Assembly (NCBI RefSeq): GCF_004785955.1
Contig: NZ_SJER01000001.1
Location: 930,001 to 994,000 of the forward strand
Reading direction: 5' to 3'
Source: Halostella litorea
GTDB taxonomy: Archaea; Halobacteriota; Halobacteria; Halobacteriales; Natronoarchaeaceae
Length of the DNA: 64,000 bases
Part shown: piece by piece, positions 1-7,497 of the stretch
How positions within the stretch are numbered: the first letter of the stretch is position 1
Layout of the letters: each line of letters begins with the position of its first letter
Notes under the pieces: generated by a model
What the model was told of the DNA's origin: nothing
Seen by the model: the letters and a program-made list of their open reading frames with translations, nothing else
Databases searched by the model: none
Made by a program: the position numbers and the translations under genes

Positions 1-882
1 GTTGAGCGACTCGACGAACGACTCCAGTTCGCGGAGGATCGTCTTCCCGGCCGGGTGGTACAGCGGGAGCCCCGGGCCGGTGACGTCCTGGATCGAGAAC
101 AGGTCCATCTCGCGGCCGATCTTCCGGTGGTCGCGGCGCTCGGCCTCGCGGCGGCGCTCCTTGAACTCCTCCAGCCCCTCCTCGGTCTCGAAGGCGGTGC
201 CGTAGATGCGGGTCTGCATCGGGTTCTCCTCGTCGCCGCGCCAGTAGGCGGCCGCGATCTCCAGCAGGTCGACCGCGCCGATCTCGCCGGTGGAGTCGAC
301 GTGGGGCCCCTTACAGAGGTCCTCCCACTCGCCCTGGCTGTAGAACGAGACGGTCTCGCCCTCCTCGGCGAGTTCCTCCAGCAGTTCGAGCTTGTACGGC
401 TGGCCCTCCAGGCGCTCGCGGGCCTCGTCGACCGACACCTCCTCGTACTCGACGTCGTAGTCGGCCGCGATGATCTCCTCCATCTCCGCGAGGATGTCGT
501 CGAGGTCCTCCTCGTCGACGTCCAGGCCGTCGAAATCGTAGTAGTAGCCGTCGTCGGTCGGCGGCCCGATGGCGAGGTCGACGTCGTCGTAGAGGCGCTG
601 GACGGCCTGCGCGAGGCAGTGCGAGGCGGTGTGGCGCAGGACGCGCACGTACTCGTCGCTGTCGGCGGTGACGATCTCGATCGCCGCGCCGTCCTCGTGG
701 ATCGGCACCTCCTTGCCGACGAGTTCGCCGTCGATCCGGCCGCCGACGGTGTCGCGGCCCAGCCCCGGGCCGATCTCGAACGCGACGTCCTCGACGGTCG
801 CGCCCCGGTCGACTTCGAGTTCGGAGCCGTCCGGTAGTACCACTGCGATCCTGTCTCCCTGTGAGTCTGGTTCCTGTGACAT
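1..882 (-). CDS. thrS: Threonyl-tRNA synthetase, N-terminal part (cut by window edge)
   Basis: Charges tRNA-Thr with threonine in the cytoplasm. Reading the minus strand from the ATG at 880-882 gives an open frame of 294 codons that runs off the left edge, so the C-terminal catalytic and anticodon-binding parts are mostly missing. Residues 10-70 look like a TGS domain. The editing domain follows, with HxxxH at H84/H88 and the partner CxxxH at C190/H194. This is the bacterial-type N2 editing architecture. Many other archaea use an unrelated N-terminal editing domain, and halophiles are known to carry the bacterial type. The start is supported by the weak purine-rich stretch just before it and by the separate leader ORF upstream. 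The gene is transcribed leftwards. Confidence 0.95.
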   Translation of the reverse strand, partial: MSQEPDSQGDRIAVVLPDGSELEVDRGATVEDVAFEIGPGLGRDTVGGRIDGELVGKEVPIHEDGAAIEIVTADSDEYVRVLRHTASHCLAQAVQRLYDDVDLAIGPPTDDGYYYDFDGLDVDEEDLDDILAEMEEIIAADYDVEYEEVSVDEARERLEGQPYKLELLEELAEEGETVSFYSQGEWEDLCKGPHVDSTGEIGAVDLLEIAAAYWRGDEENPMQTRIYGTAFETEEGLEEFKERRREAERRDHRKIGREMDLFSIQDVTGPGLPLYHPAGKTILRELESFVESLN

Positions 883-886
883 GGTT

Positions 887-983
887 ACACCCCTGGCTGG
901 TCGACGGACGCCAGCGAGAGAACGGACAGGTGTCGGTGGTTGTTAGTTGCGGGCGAAGGCCCGACCTGTAAAGTGGACACCTG
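887..983 (-). promoter_or_regulatory. thrS 5' leader with mutually exclusive pairings
   Basis: On the plus strand CAGGTGTC (927-934) is the exact reverse complement of GACACCTG (976-983), giving an 8-bp stem. It encloses a second 5-bp hairpin, CGGGC-GAAG-GCCCG (950-963). In the transcript the segment containing ACACCUGU can pair with leader codons 2-4 (8 bp), or with ACAGGU at codons 7-8, which contains the Thr codon (6 bp). It can also pair partly with GGUGU next to the thrS start (887-891 on the plus strand). No U-run terminator is visible between the leader ORF and thrS, so translational control is more likely than attenuation. Confidence 0.4.
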
Positions 984-987
984 CCAT
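943..987 (-). CDS. Putative 14-residue leader peptide upstream of thrS
   Basis: A 15-codon ORF encodes MAGVHFTGRAFARN and ends 60 bases before thrS. It is preceded by a strong Shine-Dalgarno-like stretch, AGAGGTGACC (991-1000 on the plus strand), which is better than the one before thrS itself. A T-rich candidate promoter element lies near 1010-1020. The peptide has one threonine, encoded by ACA, a codon that is uncommon in GC-rich halophile genes. The RNA around it can fold in alternative ways (see the regulatory feature at 887-983). That it is translated and senses threonine is inference. It may be a chance ORF. Confidence 0.45.
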   Translation of the reverse strand: MAGVHFTGRAFARN

Positions 988-1151
988 CGTGGTCACCTCT
1001 TTGCGAGGGGAGTGAAAAAGCGTTGCGATGCCGCGGCCGGCCGCCGGCGGCGAGTCCCGGGGCATCGAACCGCCGAGCGGCCGCCACGGGCCGTCTTCAG
1101 GGCCTGAAACGGGGCGGCCGATTTATCAGGTCCGGCGGCGTACGTCCGGGT

Positions 1152-1340
1152 ATGTTCGGTCGCAGATCCACCCATCCGGTGCTTCAGGTCCTCGCGGCCG
1201 CCGCCTTCCTGATCGGCCTCGTCGGCTTCGCCGTCTTCGGCTGGCGGTTCAGCGGCGACAGCGGGCTCGTTCCGACGGCGCTGGGCGTCGGGTTCGCGGC
1301 GGTGGCGGTCGCGTGGACGCTGTACAGCCGGTTCGCCTAG
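1152..1340 (+). CDS. Small two-helix membrane protein, 62 aa
   Basis: Function not recognised. The protein begins with a short basic segment (MFGRRSTHP). Two hydrophobic helices follow at about residues 10-30 and 37-58, so it should be a small integral membrane protein. I chose the ATG at 1152 because a TATA-like GATTTATC lies about 27-34 bases upstream, as expected for a leaderless haloarchaeal gene, and because the frame upstream is unlike halophile protein. It converges with pyrE and the two stop codons overlap by a few bases. Confidence 0.65.
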   Translation: MFGRRSTHPVLQVLAAAAFLIGLVGFAVFGWRFSGDSGLVPTALGVGFAAVAVAWTLYSRFA

Positions 1341-1861
1341 TCGCGGGCGGCGAGCAGTTCCTCGGCGGTGACCAGCGCCTCCAGTTCGACGCCGTGGTCC
1401 GCGAGGTTCTCCCGGCCGCCCTCCTCGCGGTCGACGACGACCAGCGCCCGGTTCACCGTCGCGCCGGCGTCCCGGAGCGCCTCGACGGCGTCGACAGCGC
1501 TCTGGCCGGTCGTGGCGATGTCCTCGATCACGACGACCTCCTCGCCCTCGTCGAGTCGCCCCTCGATGAGGTTCGCCGTGCCGTACTCCTTCTGCTGTTT
1601 CCGGGCGATGACGTAGGGGTTGCCGGCCTTCACCGCGGTCACGGCGACGAGCGGGACGCCGCCCAGCGCCACGCCGCCCAGTTTCGCGTCGCCGACGCGC
1701 TCGGCGAACGCCGCGGCGATCAGTTCGAGACAGCGCGGGTCCGTCTCGAAGAGGTACTTGTCGACGTAGTAGTCGCTCGTCCCGCCGTGGGACAGTTCGA
1801 ACTCCCCGAACTGCACCGCGTCGGCGGCCCGGAGCGCCTCGATGAGGTCCGCGTTTGCCAT
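1337..1861 (-). CDS. pyrE: Orotate phosphoribosyltransferase
   Basis: Transfers the phosphoribosyl group of PRPP to orotate to make OMP in de novo pyrimidine synthesis. The protein is 174 aa, the usual length for the archaeal enzyme. The PRPP-binding signature [13 protein letters not shown] is at residues 109-121, and the Lys/Arg-rich loop RKQQKEYG at 87-94 is the mobile catalytic loop. It is a single gene, with an AT-rich stretch (CTTAAGCC) before the start as candidate promoter. Close haloarchaeal homologues of PyrE are well known, including the Haloferax selection marker pyrE2. Confidence 0.96.
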   Translation of the reverse strand: MANADLIEALRAADAVQFGEFELSHGGTSDYYVDKYLFETDPRCLELIAAAFAERVGDAKLGGVALGGVPLVAVTAVKAGNPYVIARKQQKEYGTANLIEGRLDEGEEVVVIEDIATTGQSAVDAVEALRDAGATVNRALVVVDREEGGRENLADHGVELEALVTAEELLAARD

Positions 1862-2185
1862 AGGCGTTAGCGGGCGACGGCGGGGCTTAAGCGCCGTGGA
1901 ACGCGGTCGGGTGCCGGTAGCACGATGCGACTGAACAGATCATGGGCCGCGAGCGCGGGGTGAGCGATGCGAGGCGGCGAAGCCGCCGCGGCACGCGAAC
2001 GGTCGCGCGAGGACGGGGGAGGGCTGGCGTCCGCGGCGGTGTCGGAGGCCGTTCAGCGGTCAGCATACGGCGGCTTCGCCGCCGTTTCCCCGGACGCGGC
2101 CGCCGGCCGCGTCCGGCCTTTTTGGCCGAGCTTTTTGCCGGGAGCGGTGCGCCGGAGGCGCACCCGAGCGTCAAAAAAGGTCGTC
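1862..2185. other. Non-coding stretch rich in hairpins between pyrE and carS
   Basis: No convincing gene is seen: the ORFs here are arginine-rich and look like shadow frames. The stretch holds several strong inverted repeats: GGCGGCGAAGCCGCC near 1973-1987; CGGCGGC-TTC-GCCGCCG at 2068-2084; a 12-bp perfect stem at 2090-2116 followed by a T-run; and GGTGCGCC-GGA-GGCGCACC at 2146-2164. The last lies inside a copy of a dispersed element (2119-2184). Runs of T next to the carS stop on the minus strand (2172-2177) would serve as its terminator. Confidence 0.6.
2119..2184 (+). repeat. Dispersed hairpin element, copy 1
   Basis: It shares its frame with copies at 36138-36184 and 41684-41751: TTTTGC, then GGAGCGGT, a variable stem-loop, ACCCGAG, then AAAAAAGGTCGT. 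In this copy the stem is GGTGCGCC/GGCGCACC (2146-2164). The stem bases differ between copies while pairing is kept. The element abuts the stop codon of carS, which lies on the opposite strand. Its function is unknown. It has no coding potential and no recognisable transposon ends. Confidence 0.6.
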
Positions 2186-2731
2186 TCACCAGGGCTCGCT
2201 TTTCAGCCCGAGGTAGTACGCGCCGACGTTCGTCGTCACGTGGAGCAGGGGCGTCAGGACGAAGATCACGGCCAGCACGGGGAGCGTGAACGTCTCCGTC
2301 GTCCAGCCGGGCGCGGCGACGAGCGTCACCCCGAGCGCGCCGACGGTAAAATCGAGCTGGTCGAGGCCGGGGAACGCGGCCCCGCGCTCGCGGCCGGTGC
2401 GACGCTTGAGGAAGGACGCGCCGATGTCGCCAAGCATCGCGCCCAGCGGGAGCGCGACGACGGCGGGTGCAGGGAACGTCGGCAGGTCGACGCCGACGGC
2501 GCTGCCCACGTCGCCGGCGACGGCCGAGAGGACGAGCGCCAGCGTCGCGCCGGCGAGCGTGCCGACGAGCGTGCCACGCCAGGTCTTGCCGTCGCCGAGG
2601 ACGCGCCGGCCGCCCCACGTCCGCCCGCCGTCGATGGGGCGGCCGCCGCCGGCCAGCACCGCGGCGTTGTTCGGCACGTACGCGGGCAGCATCACCCAGA
2701 ACGCGAGGACGATGGCGTCGACGACTTCCAT
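2186..2731 (-). CDS. carS: CDP-archaeol synthase (DUF46 family)
   Basis: Catalyses transfer of CMP from CTP to 2,3-di-O-geranylgeranylglyceryl phosphate, making CDP-archaeol, the precursor of archaeal polar membrane lipids. The 181-residue protein has about five hydrophobic helices and the family motif LGDGKTWRGT at about residues 45-54, with further conserved residues LGDIGASFLKRR near 100-111. It acts in the cytoplasmic membrane. It is a single leftward gene. The AT-rich stretch TCTTAATGCTCC (about 2753-2765, plus strand) is the candidate promoter. Confidence 0.93.
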   Translation of the reverse strand: MEVVDAIVLAFWVMLPAYVPNNAAVLAGGGRPIDGGRTWGGRRVLGDGKTWRGTLVGTLAGATLALVLSAVAGDVGSAVGVDLPTFPAPAVVALPLGAMLGDIGASFLKRRTGRERGAAFPGLDQLDFTVGALGVTLVAAPGWTTETFTLPVLAVIFVLTPLLHVTTNVGAYYLGLKSEPW

Positions 2732-2858
2732 ACGCGCCGACAGAAGTCCCCGGGTCTTAATGCTCCGTGGTTTCGGCGGACGAGACGGCCGTGCGTGGTG
2801 GGTCGGGCGGACCCGGAGACCGCGCGGGGTCGCGGCGGCGGACGGGTGATTTGTAACG

Positions 2859-2866
2859 AATTAAAA
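2859..2866 (+). promoter_or_regulatory. TATA box of the proline dehydrogenase gene
   Basis: AATTAAAA stands out in the GC-rich surroundings and ends 23 bases before the ATG at 2890. That spacing predicts a transcript starting at or next to the start codon, the leaderless arrangement common in haloarchaea. Confidence 0.6.
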
Positions 2867-2889
2867 GGGACGGCCGTCAACTTTCGACC

Positions 2890-3726
2890 ATGATCCCGCC
2901 GATCGCGAGCACGTTCGTCGCGGGCGAGACGCCCGCCGAGGCGCTCGACCACGCGCGACGGCTCAACGACCGTGACGTCGGGGCCATCCTGAACCTGCTC
3001 GGCGAGCACTACGACGCGCCCGGGCCGGCGGCCGCGGACCGGGACGCGTACCGCGACCTGGTCGAGGACATCGCCGGGGCGGGCGGCGACGTCTGCATCT
3101 CGGTCAAGCCCTCGCAGGTCGGCCTGGACGTCGGCGAGGAGACCTTTCGGGAGAACCTGTCGGCGGTCGTCGACCACGCCGCCGAGCGGGACGTGTTCGT
3201 CTGGGTCGACATGGAGGACCACACGACGACGGACGCGACGCTCGCGGCCTACGAGGACCTCGCCCGGGAGCACGACGGCGGCGTCGGGGTCTGCCTGCAG
3301 GCGAACCTCGAACGCACCCGGGAGGACGTCGCGCGCCTCGCCGACGTGCCCGGGAAGGTCCGGCTCGTCAAGGGGGCGTACGACGAGCCGAGCGAAGTCG
3401 CGTACACGGACAAGGCGCGGGTGAACGAGGCGTACCGCGAGCTGCTCGAACTCGCGTTCGAGCGCTACGACGGCGGCGTCGCGGTCGGGAGCCACGACCC
3501 CGAGATGATCGAGTACGCGACCGAACTGCACGACGAGCACGGCACCGACTTCGAGATCCAGATGCTGATGGGGGTCCGCGAGGACGCCCAGTACGACCTC
3601 GCCGCCGACCACGAGGTGTGGCAGTACGTCCCCTACGGCGACAGGTGGCTCTCGTACTTCTACCGGCGGGTCGCCGAGCGCAAGGAGAACCTGCTGTTTG
3701 CCGCCCGGGCCGTCCTGACCGGGTGA
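2890..3726 (+). CDS. Proline dehydrogenase
   Basis: FAD enzyme that oxidises proline to 1-pyrroline-5-carboxylate, the first step of proline use. At 278 aa it is a stand-alone PRODH TIM barrel without the second PutA domain. Features of the family that I can see are the VSVKPSQVG-like strand (here CISVKPSQVG, about 75-84), the barrel strand VRLVKGAYDE (about 157-166), the EIQMLMGVRED segment, and the C-terminal YVPYGDRWLSYFYRRVAERKEN, where the two Arg bind the proline carboxylate. No P5C dehydrogenase gene lies next to it in this window. A good TATA box precedes it. Confidence 0.93.
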   Translation: MIPPIASTFVAGETPAEALDHARRLNDRDVGAILNLLGEHYDAPGPAAADRDAYRDLVEDIAGAGGDVCISVKPSQVGLDVGEETFRENLSAVVDHAAERDVFVWVDMEDHTTTDATLAAYEDLAREHDGGVGVCLQANLERTREDVARLADVPGKVRLVKGAYDEPSEVAYTDKARVNEAYRELLELAFERYDGGVAVGSHDPEMIEYATELHDEHGTDFEIQMLMGVREDAQYDLAADHEVWQYVPYGDRWLSYFYRRVAERKENLLFAARAVLTG

Positions 3727-3768
3727 ATGGGAAGCGCTGATTAGCCCCGCTTCTGAAGGGAGACGTAC

Positions 3769-4437
3769 ATGGCCTCCTGGAAGCGGGACTTCGCGAGCGG
3801 GCTCATCGTTCTCGTCCCCGTGATCATCTCGGCGTACGTCATCGCCTGGGTGTACGGGCTGATCGCCTCCATCACGCCCGAGATAATCGTCAGCGAGCAA
3901 CTGCTGCGGACGTACGGCATCAGCACCGACTACATCGACCCCCTCCGGGTGCTGGTGAGCCTCACCGTCTTCGTCATCCTCGTGTTCGCGGTGGGCTATC
4001 TCATGCGGACCGCGATCGGCGGGTTCTTCGAGGCGGCGGTCGACGACGTGGCAAACAGGGTGCCGGGGCTCCGCGTCGTGTACAACGCCTCCAAGATGGC
4101 CGCCGAGACCGCCCTCGGCGGCACCGAACAGCTCCAGACGCCCGTGAAGCTCGAACCGGTCCCCGGCCTGCGGATGACCGCGTTCAAGACCGGGCGCACG
4201 ACCGAGGACGGCCGCGAGATAATCTTCCTGCCGACCGCGCCGAACATCACCACCGGCTTCGTCATCGAGGTCGACCCCGACGACATCGAGGAGACCGACG
4301 AGCGCGTCGAGGACGCGCTCACCCGCATCCTGAGCGCCGGGTTCGGCGACTCGGACCGCGGCGACCCGGGGATCCCGATCGACGTCATCGAGAGCGCACG
4401 TGACGACGGGAGCGAGGGGCAGAAGACCGACGACTGA
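3769..4437 (+). CDS. DUF502 family membrane protein
   Basis: The function of this family is not established. The 222-residue protein has two transmembrane helices (about residues 10-35 and 60-82), then the conserved cytoplasmic motif IPGLRVVYN-like (VPGLRVVYNASKMAAE, about 103-118). A beta-rich soluble part contains FLPTAPNITTGFVIEV, typical of the family, and the tail is acidic. It follows proline dehydrogenase on the same strand by 42 bases and converges with ilvE 6 bases later. The family is widespread in bacteria and archaea. Confidence 0.85.
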   Translation: MASWKRDFASGLIVLVPVIISAYVIAWVYGLIASITPEIIVSEQLLRTYGISTDYIDPLRVLVSLTVFVILVFAVGYLMRTAIGGFFEAAVDDVANRVPGLRVVYNASKMAAETALGGTEQLQTPVKLEPVPGLRMTAFKTGRTTEDGREIIFLPTAPNITTGFVIEVDPDDIEETDERVEDALTRILSAGFGDSDRGDPGIPIDVIESARDDGSEGQKTDD

Positions 4438-4443
4438 GGGCGG

Positions 4444-5373
4444 TTACACGTAGCTGAACCACTCGTCGTAGTCGTCGGTGCGGCGCTCGACGATGTCGAA
4501 GAACGCGGACTGGATCTCCTCGGTGACGGGGCCGCGGGTGCCCGACCCGATCTCGACGTTGTCGACCTGCCGGATCGGCGTGACCTCCGCGGCGGTGCCC
4601 GTGAAGAACAGCTCGTCGGCCGTGTTGAGTTCGCCCCGCGAGATGGTGGCGTCGTCGTGGACGGTGTAGCCCAGGTCGCGGGCGACCTCGATCACGCTCT
4701 GGCGGGTGATCCCGTCGAGGATGCTCTCGGCGAGCCCGGGGGTGTACAGCTCGCCGTTGCGGACGAGAAACAGGTTCTCGCCCGGGCCTTCGGCGACCTG
4801 CCCCTCCTTGTTCAGGACGATCGCCTCGGTGTAGCCGTTGCGCCGGGCCTCCTCGCCGGCGAGCATGCTGTTGACGTACAGTCCGGTCGTCTTGGCGTTC
4901 GTGGGGATCTGGCTGGAGGCGTGCTTGCGCCACGAGGAGATCATGACCTCGACGCCGTTCTCCAGGGCGTCCTCGCCGAGGTACGTCCCCCACGGCCAGC
5001 AGGCGATAGCGACCCGGGTCGGGCAGTCGCCCGGGCTGACGCCGAGGCTGTCGTACCCGTAGAAGGCGATCGGGCGGATGTAACAGGACTCCAGGTCCTG
5101 CTCGCGGATCAGCGTCTCGGTCGCCTCCGTCAGCTCCTCGCGGGAGAAGTCGATCTCCATGTCGTAGGGCTTCGCGGAGTCGTAGAACCGGTCCAGGTGC
5201 TCCTCCCACCGGAAGAGCGCGGGCCCCTCCTCGGTGTCGTAACAGCGCACGCCCTCGAAGATGCCGCTCCCGTAGTGGAGGCCGTGCGTGAGCACGTGAA
5301 TCTGGGCGTCCTCCCAGTCGACGAACTCGCCGTCCATCCAGATCGTGTCCACGTCCATTTCTGCGAAGCTCAT
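4444..5373 (-). CDS. ilvE: Branched-chain amino acid aminotransferase
   Basis: PLP enzyme that interconverts Val, Leu and Ile with their 2-oxo acids, using glutamate/2-oxoglutarate. It is a class IV aminotransferase of 309 aa from the chosen ATG. The Lys in NAKTTGLYVNS (about residue 160) should bind PLP. The downstream motif EGPGENLFLV and the FFTGTAAEVTPI segment are characteristic. The start at 5373 was chosen because the minus-strand AT-rich ATTAGGATCG lies about 20-28 bases upstream, and because the longer frame is arginine-rich noise. An ATG five codons inside is an alternative. Divergent from the gene at 5550. Confidence 0.94.
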   Translation of the reverse strand: MSFAEMDVDTIWMDGEFVDWEDAQIHVLTHGLHYGSGIFEGVRCYDTEEGPALFRWEEHLDRFYDSAKPYDMEIDFSREELTEATETLIREQDLESCYIRPIAFYGYDSLGVSPGDCPTRVAIACWPWGTYLGEDALENGVEVMISSWRKHASSQIPTNAKTTGLYVNSMLAGEEARRNGYTEAIVLNKEGQVAEGPGENLFLVRNGELYTPGLAESILDGITRQSVIEVARDLGYTVHDDATISRGELNTADELFFTGTAAEVTPIRQVDNVEIGSGTRGPVTEEIQSAFFDIVERRTDDYDEWFSYV

Positions 5374-5513
5374 GTTCGGGTAGTTATCACCGATCCTAAT
5401 GAGTGTTCGCGGTTTTCGACACGGCCGTTTCACCGCGCCGGCCCGCCGGCCGATGGCGTCGGCGTCGGTCACTTCGACGCCGCCGCGCCGGCCACGCTCC
5501 CGCGACAGTTGTA

Positions 5514-5529
5514 ATTACATTTATGTAAT
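5514..5529. promoter_or_regulatory. Palindrome over the TATA box of the 5550 gene
   Basis: ATTACAT-TT-ATGTAAT is a perfect 7+7 inverted repeat with a 2-base centre. It sits exactly where the TATA box of the rightward gene should be, 21-36 bases before its ATG at 5550. A protein bound here would block the archaeal preinitiation complex, so it looks like a repressor operator. It lies about 140 bases from the ilvE start on the other strand. The regulator is unknown. Confidence 0.55.
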
Positions 5530-5549
5530 GGGGTTCGGAAACGGGGAGT

Positions 5550-5957
5550 ATGACGCAGTACGAGGAGGTCCGGGAGATGATCGACGCCTCGGCGTTCCAC
5601 GACTGGATCCAGTTCGCGAACCGGGGTACGTGGACGTACAAGCCCGACGTCGCGCTCCGGTTGAGCCGGGAGGACCAACTCGACAAGCGCTACGACCCCC
5701 ACTGGGCCGCCCAGATCCAGGGGTCGAACGCCCGGTTTGGCTACTACGTGTACTACGCGGACTCGCCGGTCGAGTACCACGTCGTCGTCAGCGTCGACGA
5801 CGGCCGCGCCTTCATCCCCGAACCGAACCCGCCGCAGGCACAGGGCGGGCAGTACACCATCTCCCCGTACGCCGCCAACATCGGCCGGATCATCACCGGC
5901 GACGCCGAGACGTTCCGGGCCTACCTCAACCGGACGGGCATCGCGGTCCACGAGTGA
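5550..5957 (+). CDS. Uncharacterised haloarchaeal protein, 135 aa
   Basis: I do not recognise the family. It is soluble and mildly acidic with no membrane segment, signal or Cys. It is rich in aromatic residues, with several Tyr in the middle (FGYYVYYADSPVEYHVVVSV, about 64-83), suggesting a beta-sheet core. The start is fixed by the TATA-like palindrome at 5514-5529 directly upstream. The gene stands alone between divergent ilvE and convergent ribB. If the palindrome is an operator, the protein may be induced under a specific condition. Confidence 0.75.
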   Translation: MTQYEEVREMIDASAFHDWIQFANRGTWTYKPDVALRLSREDQLDKRYDPHWAAQIQGSNARFGYYVYYADSPVEYHVVVSVDDGRAFIPEPNPPQAQGGQYTISPYAANIGRIITGDAETFRAYLNRTGIAVHE

Positions 5958-5991
5958 CCGGCGGGTGAGGCCGGCCCGCGCGGCCGCGTCG

Positions 5992-6654
5992 TCAGGCCGT
6001 CGGGAGCTGTTCGGCCAGCCGGTCGCCCTCGACGAACGGCGTCCCCGTCCGGCGGCCGTACCGCCGGGCGGCCTCGGGGCCGAGTGCCTCGCCGGTCTCG
6101 TCGTCCAGCATCTCACAGACCACGGCGGCGGGCGGCCGGTCGGCCGCCAGCGCCAGCGCGACGGCGTACTCGGTGTGGCCGCGGCGGTCGGCGTGCAGGC
6201 CCGGGGCGGCCCGCAGGAGATGGACGTGGCCGGGCGACCGGAACCGCTCCGCGAAGTCGACCGCGTCCGGGTCGGCGGCCGCCGCGCCGATTTCGCTGAT
6301 CGTCAGGGCGCGGTCGTTGTCCGTGATCCCGGTGTACGTGTCGCGGTGGTTCACCGTCAGCGAGAACGACGACCGGTCGTCGTACCCCAGTTCGTGGTCG
6401 CCCGTGACGGGGTGGTCGACCGCCGACGCGAGGAACGGGAGGGAGAACGCCTCCGCGACCGCGTCGGACAGGGCCGTACACACCAGCCCGCCGGCGTCGT
6501 TCCGCATCCGGGCCACGTCGTCGGCCGTCACGACGTCCGCCGGGTAGATCAGGTCCGTCTCCCCCTCGCGGTCGGCCGCGTCGTGGACCAGCACGGGGTT
6601 CCCGGCGCGGAACGCCTCGACGGCCCGTTCGACGGCGCTGTGACGCTGGCTCAT
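5992..6654 (-). CDS. ribB: 3,4-dihydroxy-2-butanone-4-phosphate synthase
   Basis: Converts ribulose 5-phosphate to L-3,4-dihydroxybutan-2-one 4-phosphate plus formate, supplying the four-carbon unit of riboflavin. The protein is 220 aa, the length of stand-alone RibB. Family features are [16 protein letters not shown] (about 24-39) with the acidic loop that binds Mg, the segment [13 protein letters not shown], and the [12 protein letters not shown] stretch near 158-169. The ATG overlaps the stop of ribK by four bases (ATGA), so the two are co-transcribed and probably translationally coupled. Confidence 0.95.
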   Translation of the reverse strand: MSQRHSAVERAVEAFRAGNPVLVHDAADREGETDLIYPADVVTADDVARMRNDAGGLVCTALSDAVAEAFSLPFLASAVDHPVTGDHELGYDDRSSFSLTVNHRDTYTGITDNDRALTISEIGAAAADPDAVDFAERFRSPGHVHLLRAAPGLHADRRGHTEYAVALALAADRPPAAVVCEMLDDETGEALGPEAARRYGRRTGTPFVEGDRLAEQLPTA

Positions 6655-7355
6655 CGGTCGGTCACCCGCAGCGTCAGGCGGTCGCCGTCGTCCAGCCCCA
6701 TCTCGTCGCGCAGTTTGACCGGCGCGATCAGCTCCGCCTGGTCCTCGTCGTGGTGGGTGCGTTCGGGCGCGATCACGTGGCACTCCTCGTACGTCTCGCC
6801 CGCCGCCGTCTCGATCGTGGCGGGGTAACAGACCGCGGGGCCGTACGTGCGCTCCTCGTCCTCCCAGCCGTCGATGTGGACGGGGTCCAGCGCGGCCATC
6901 GCCGACCGCCGGCGGACGCTGTCGTCGGTCAGCGACACGTTCAGCGTGCCGGCGAAGGGCTCGTAGCCGAGCCGGTCGACGAACTGCTCCATGTAGCCGG
7001 GCAGCGAGATGTAGTGGCGGCCCTCGCCCATCCCGCCGGTGACGGTGCCGGCGAGTTCGACGTCCGCCTCGGTCTCGAACACGCGGCGGTAGTCCTCGTA
7101 CTCCTCGCGGAGCGCGCGCTCGCCGGCGTCGGTGATCGTCACCCACTGGCCGTCCGAGACGGTGTCGCGCTCGACGTAGCCGGCGTCCTCCAGGCGCTGG
7201 AGCCGGCGGGAGGCCGTCTGGTCCGACGCGTCCAGCCGGCCGGCGACCGACCCGCAGGAGGTCTTGAACTCGCCGCCCAGCCCGCCGTCCATGGCGAGCA
7301 GCTTCAGCACCGCCAGCTCGTCGGGACCGACCGCGAGCGACGCCGTGTCTGACAT
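6651..7355 (-). CDS. ribK: CTP-dependent riboflavin kinase with N-terminal regulator domain
   Basis: Makes FMN from riboflavin using CTP, an archaeal trait. The 234-residue protein has an N-terminal winged helix (about 1-90, including [29 protein letters not shown]). The C-terminal beta-barrel kinase carries [28 protein letters not shown] and the [12 protein letters not shown] segment. This fusion is the RbkR type, shown in other archaea to be both enzyme and transcriptional regulator of riboflavin genes. The start at 7355 fits a TATA-like TTATCCTTATG about 25-35 bases upstream. It heads the ribK-ribB operon, and a perfect palindrome lies just before its promoter. Confidence 0.94.
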   Translation of the reverse strand: MSDTASLAVGPDELAVLKLLAMDGGLGGEFKTSCGSVAGRLDASDQTASRRLQRLEDAGYVERDTVSDGQWVTITDAGERALREEYEDYRRVFETEADVELAGTVTGGMGEGRHYISLPGYMEQFVDRLGYEPFAGTLNVSLTDDSVRRRSAMAALDPVHIDGWEDEERTYGPAVCYPATIETAAGETYEECHVIAPERTHHDEDQAELIAPVKLRDEMGLDDGDRLTLRVTDR

Positions 7356-7396
7356 ACCTGAGGGTAGTCGGCCGCGCGGCATAAGGATAACGAAGG

Positions 7397-7410
7397 TGGA
7401 ACGCGTTCCA
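7397..7410. promoter_or_regulatory. Probable RbkR operator upstream of ribK-ribB
   Basis: TGGAACGCGTTCCA is a perfect 14-base palindrome. Further half sites, TTGGAAC (7414-7420) and CGGAACC (7430-7436), continue away from the gene. The palindrome lies 42-55 bases before the ribK start, immediately upstream of the TATA-like box at about 7380-7390. Since ribK encodes an RbkR-type regulator-enzyme, autoregulation is the simplest explanation. I have not compared it with published RbkR sites. Confidence 0.5.
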
Positions 7411-7497
7411 GATTTGGAACGGTGGTGAACGGAACCGCCGTTGTCATAACTCGGGGGTGAAGTCACCTAAACGCACCGGTCGACGGCGTCCCAGGAG

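Noticed and set aside
887-987. T-box riboswitch before thrS
   Set aside because: No T-box consensus or specifier-loop structure is seen, and the class is bacterial. A leader ORF with competing stems fits better.
2090-2116. Plus-strand intrinsic terminator (12-bp stem then T-run)
   Set aside because: No rightward gene ends upstream: pyrE and carS both read leftwards. It is kept only as a structural feature of the gap.
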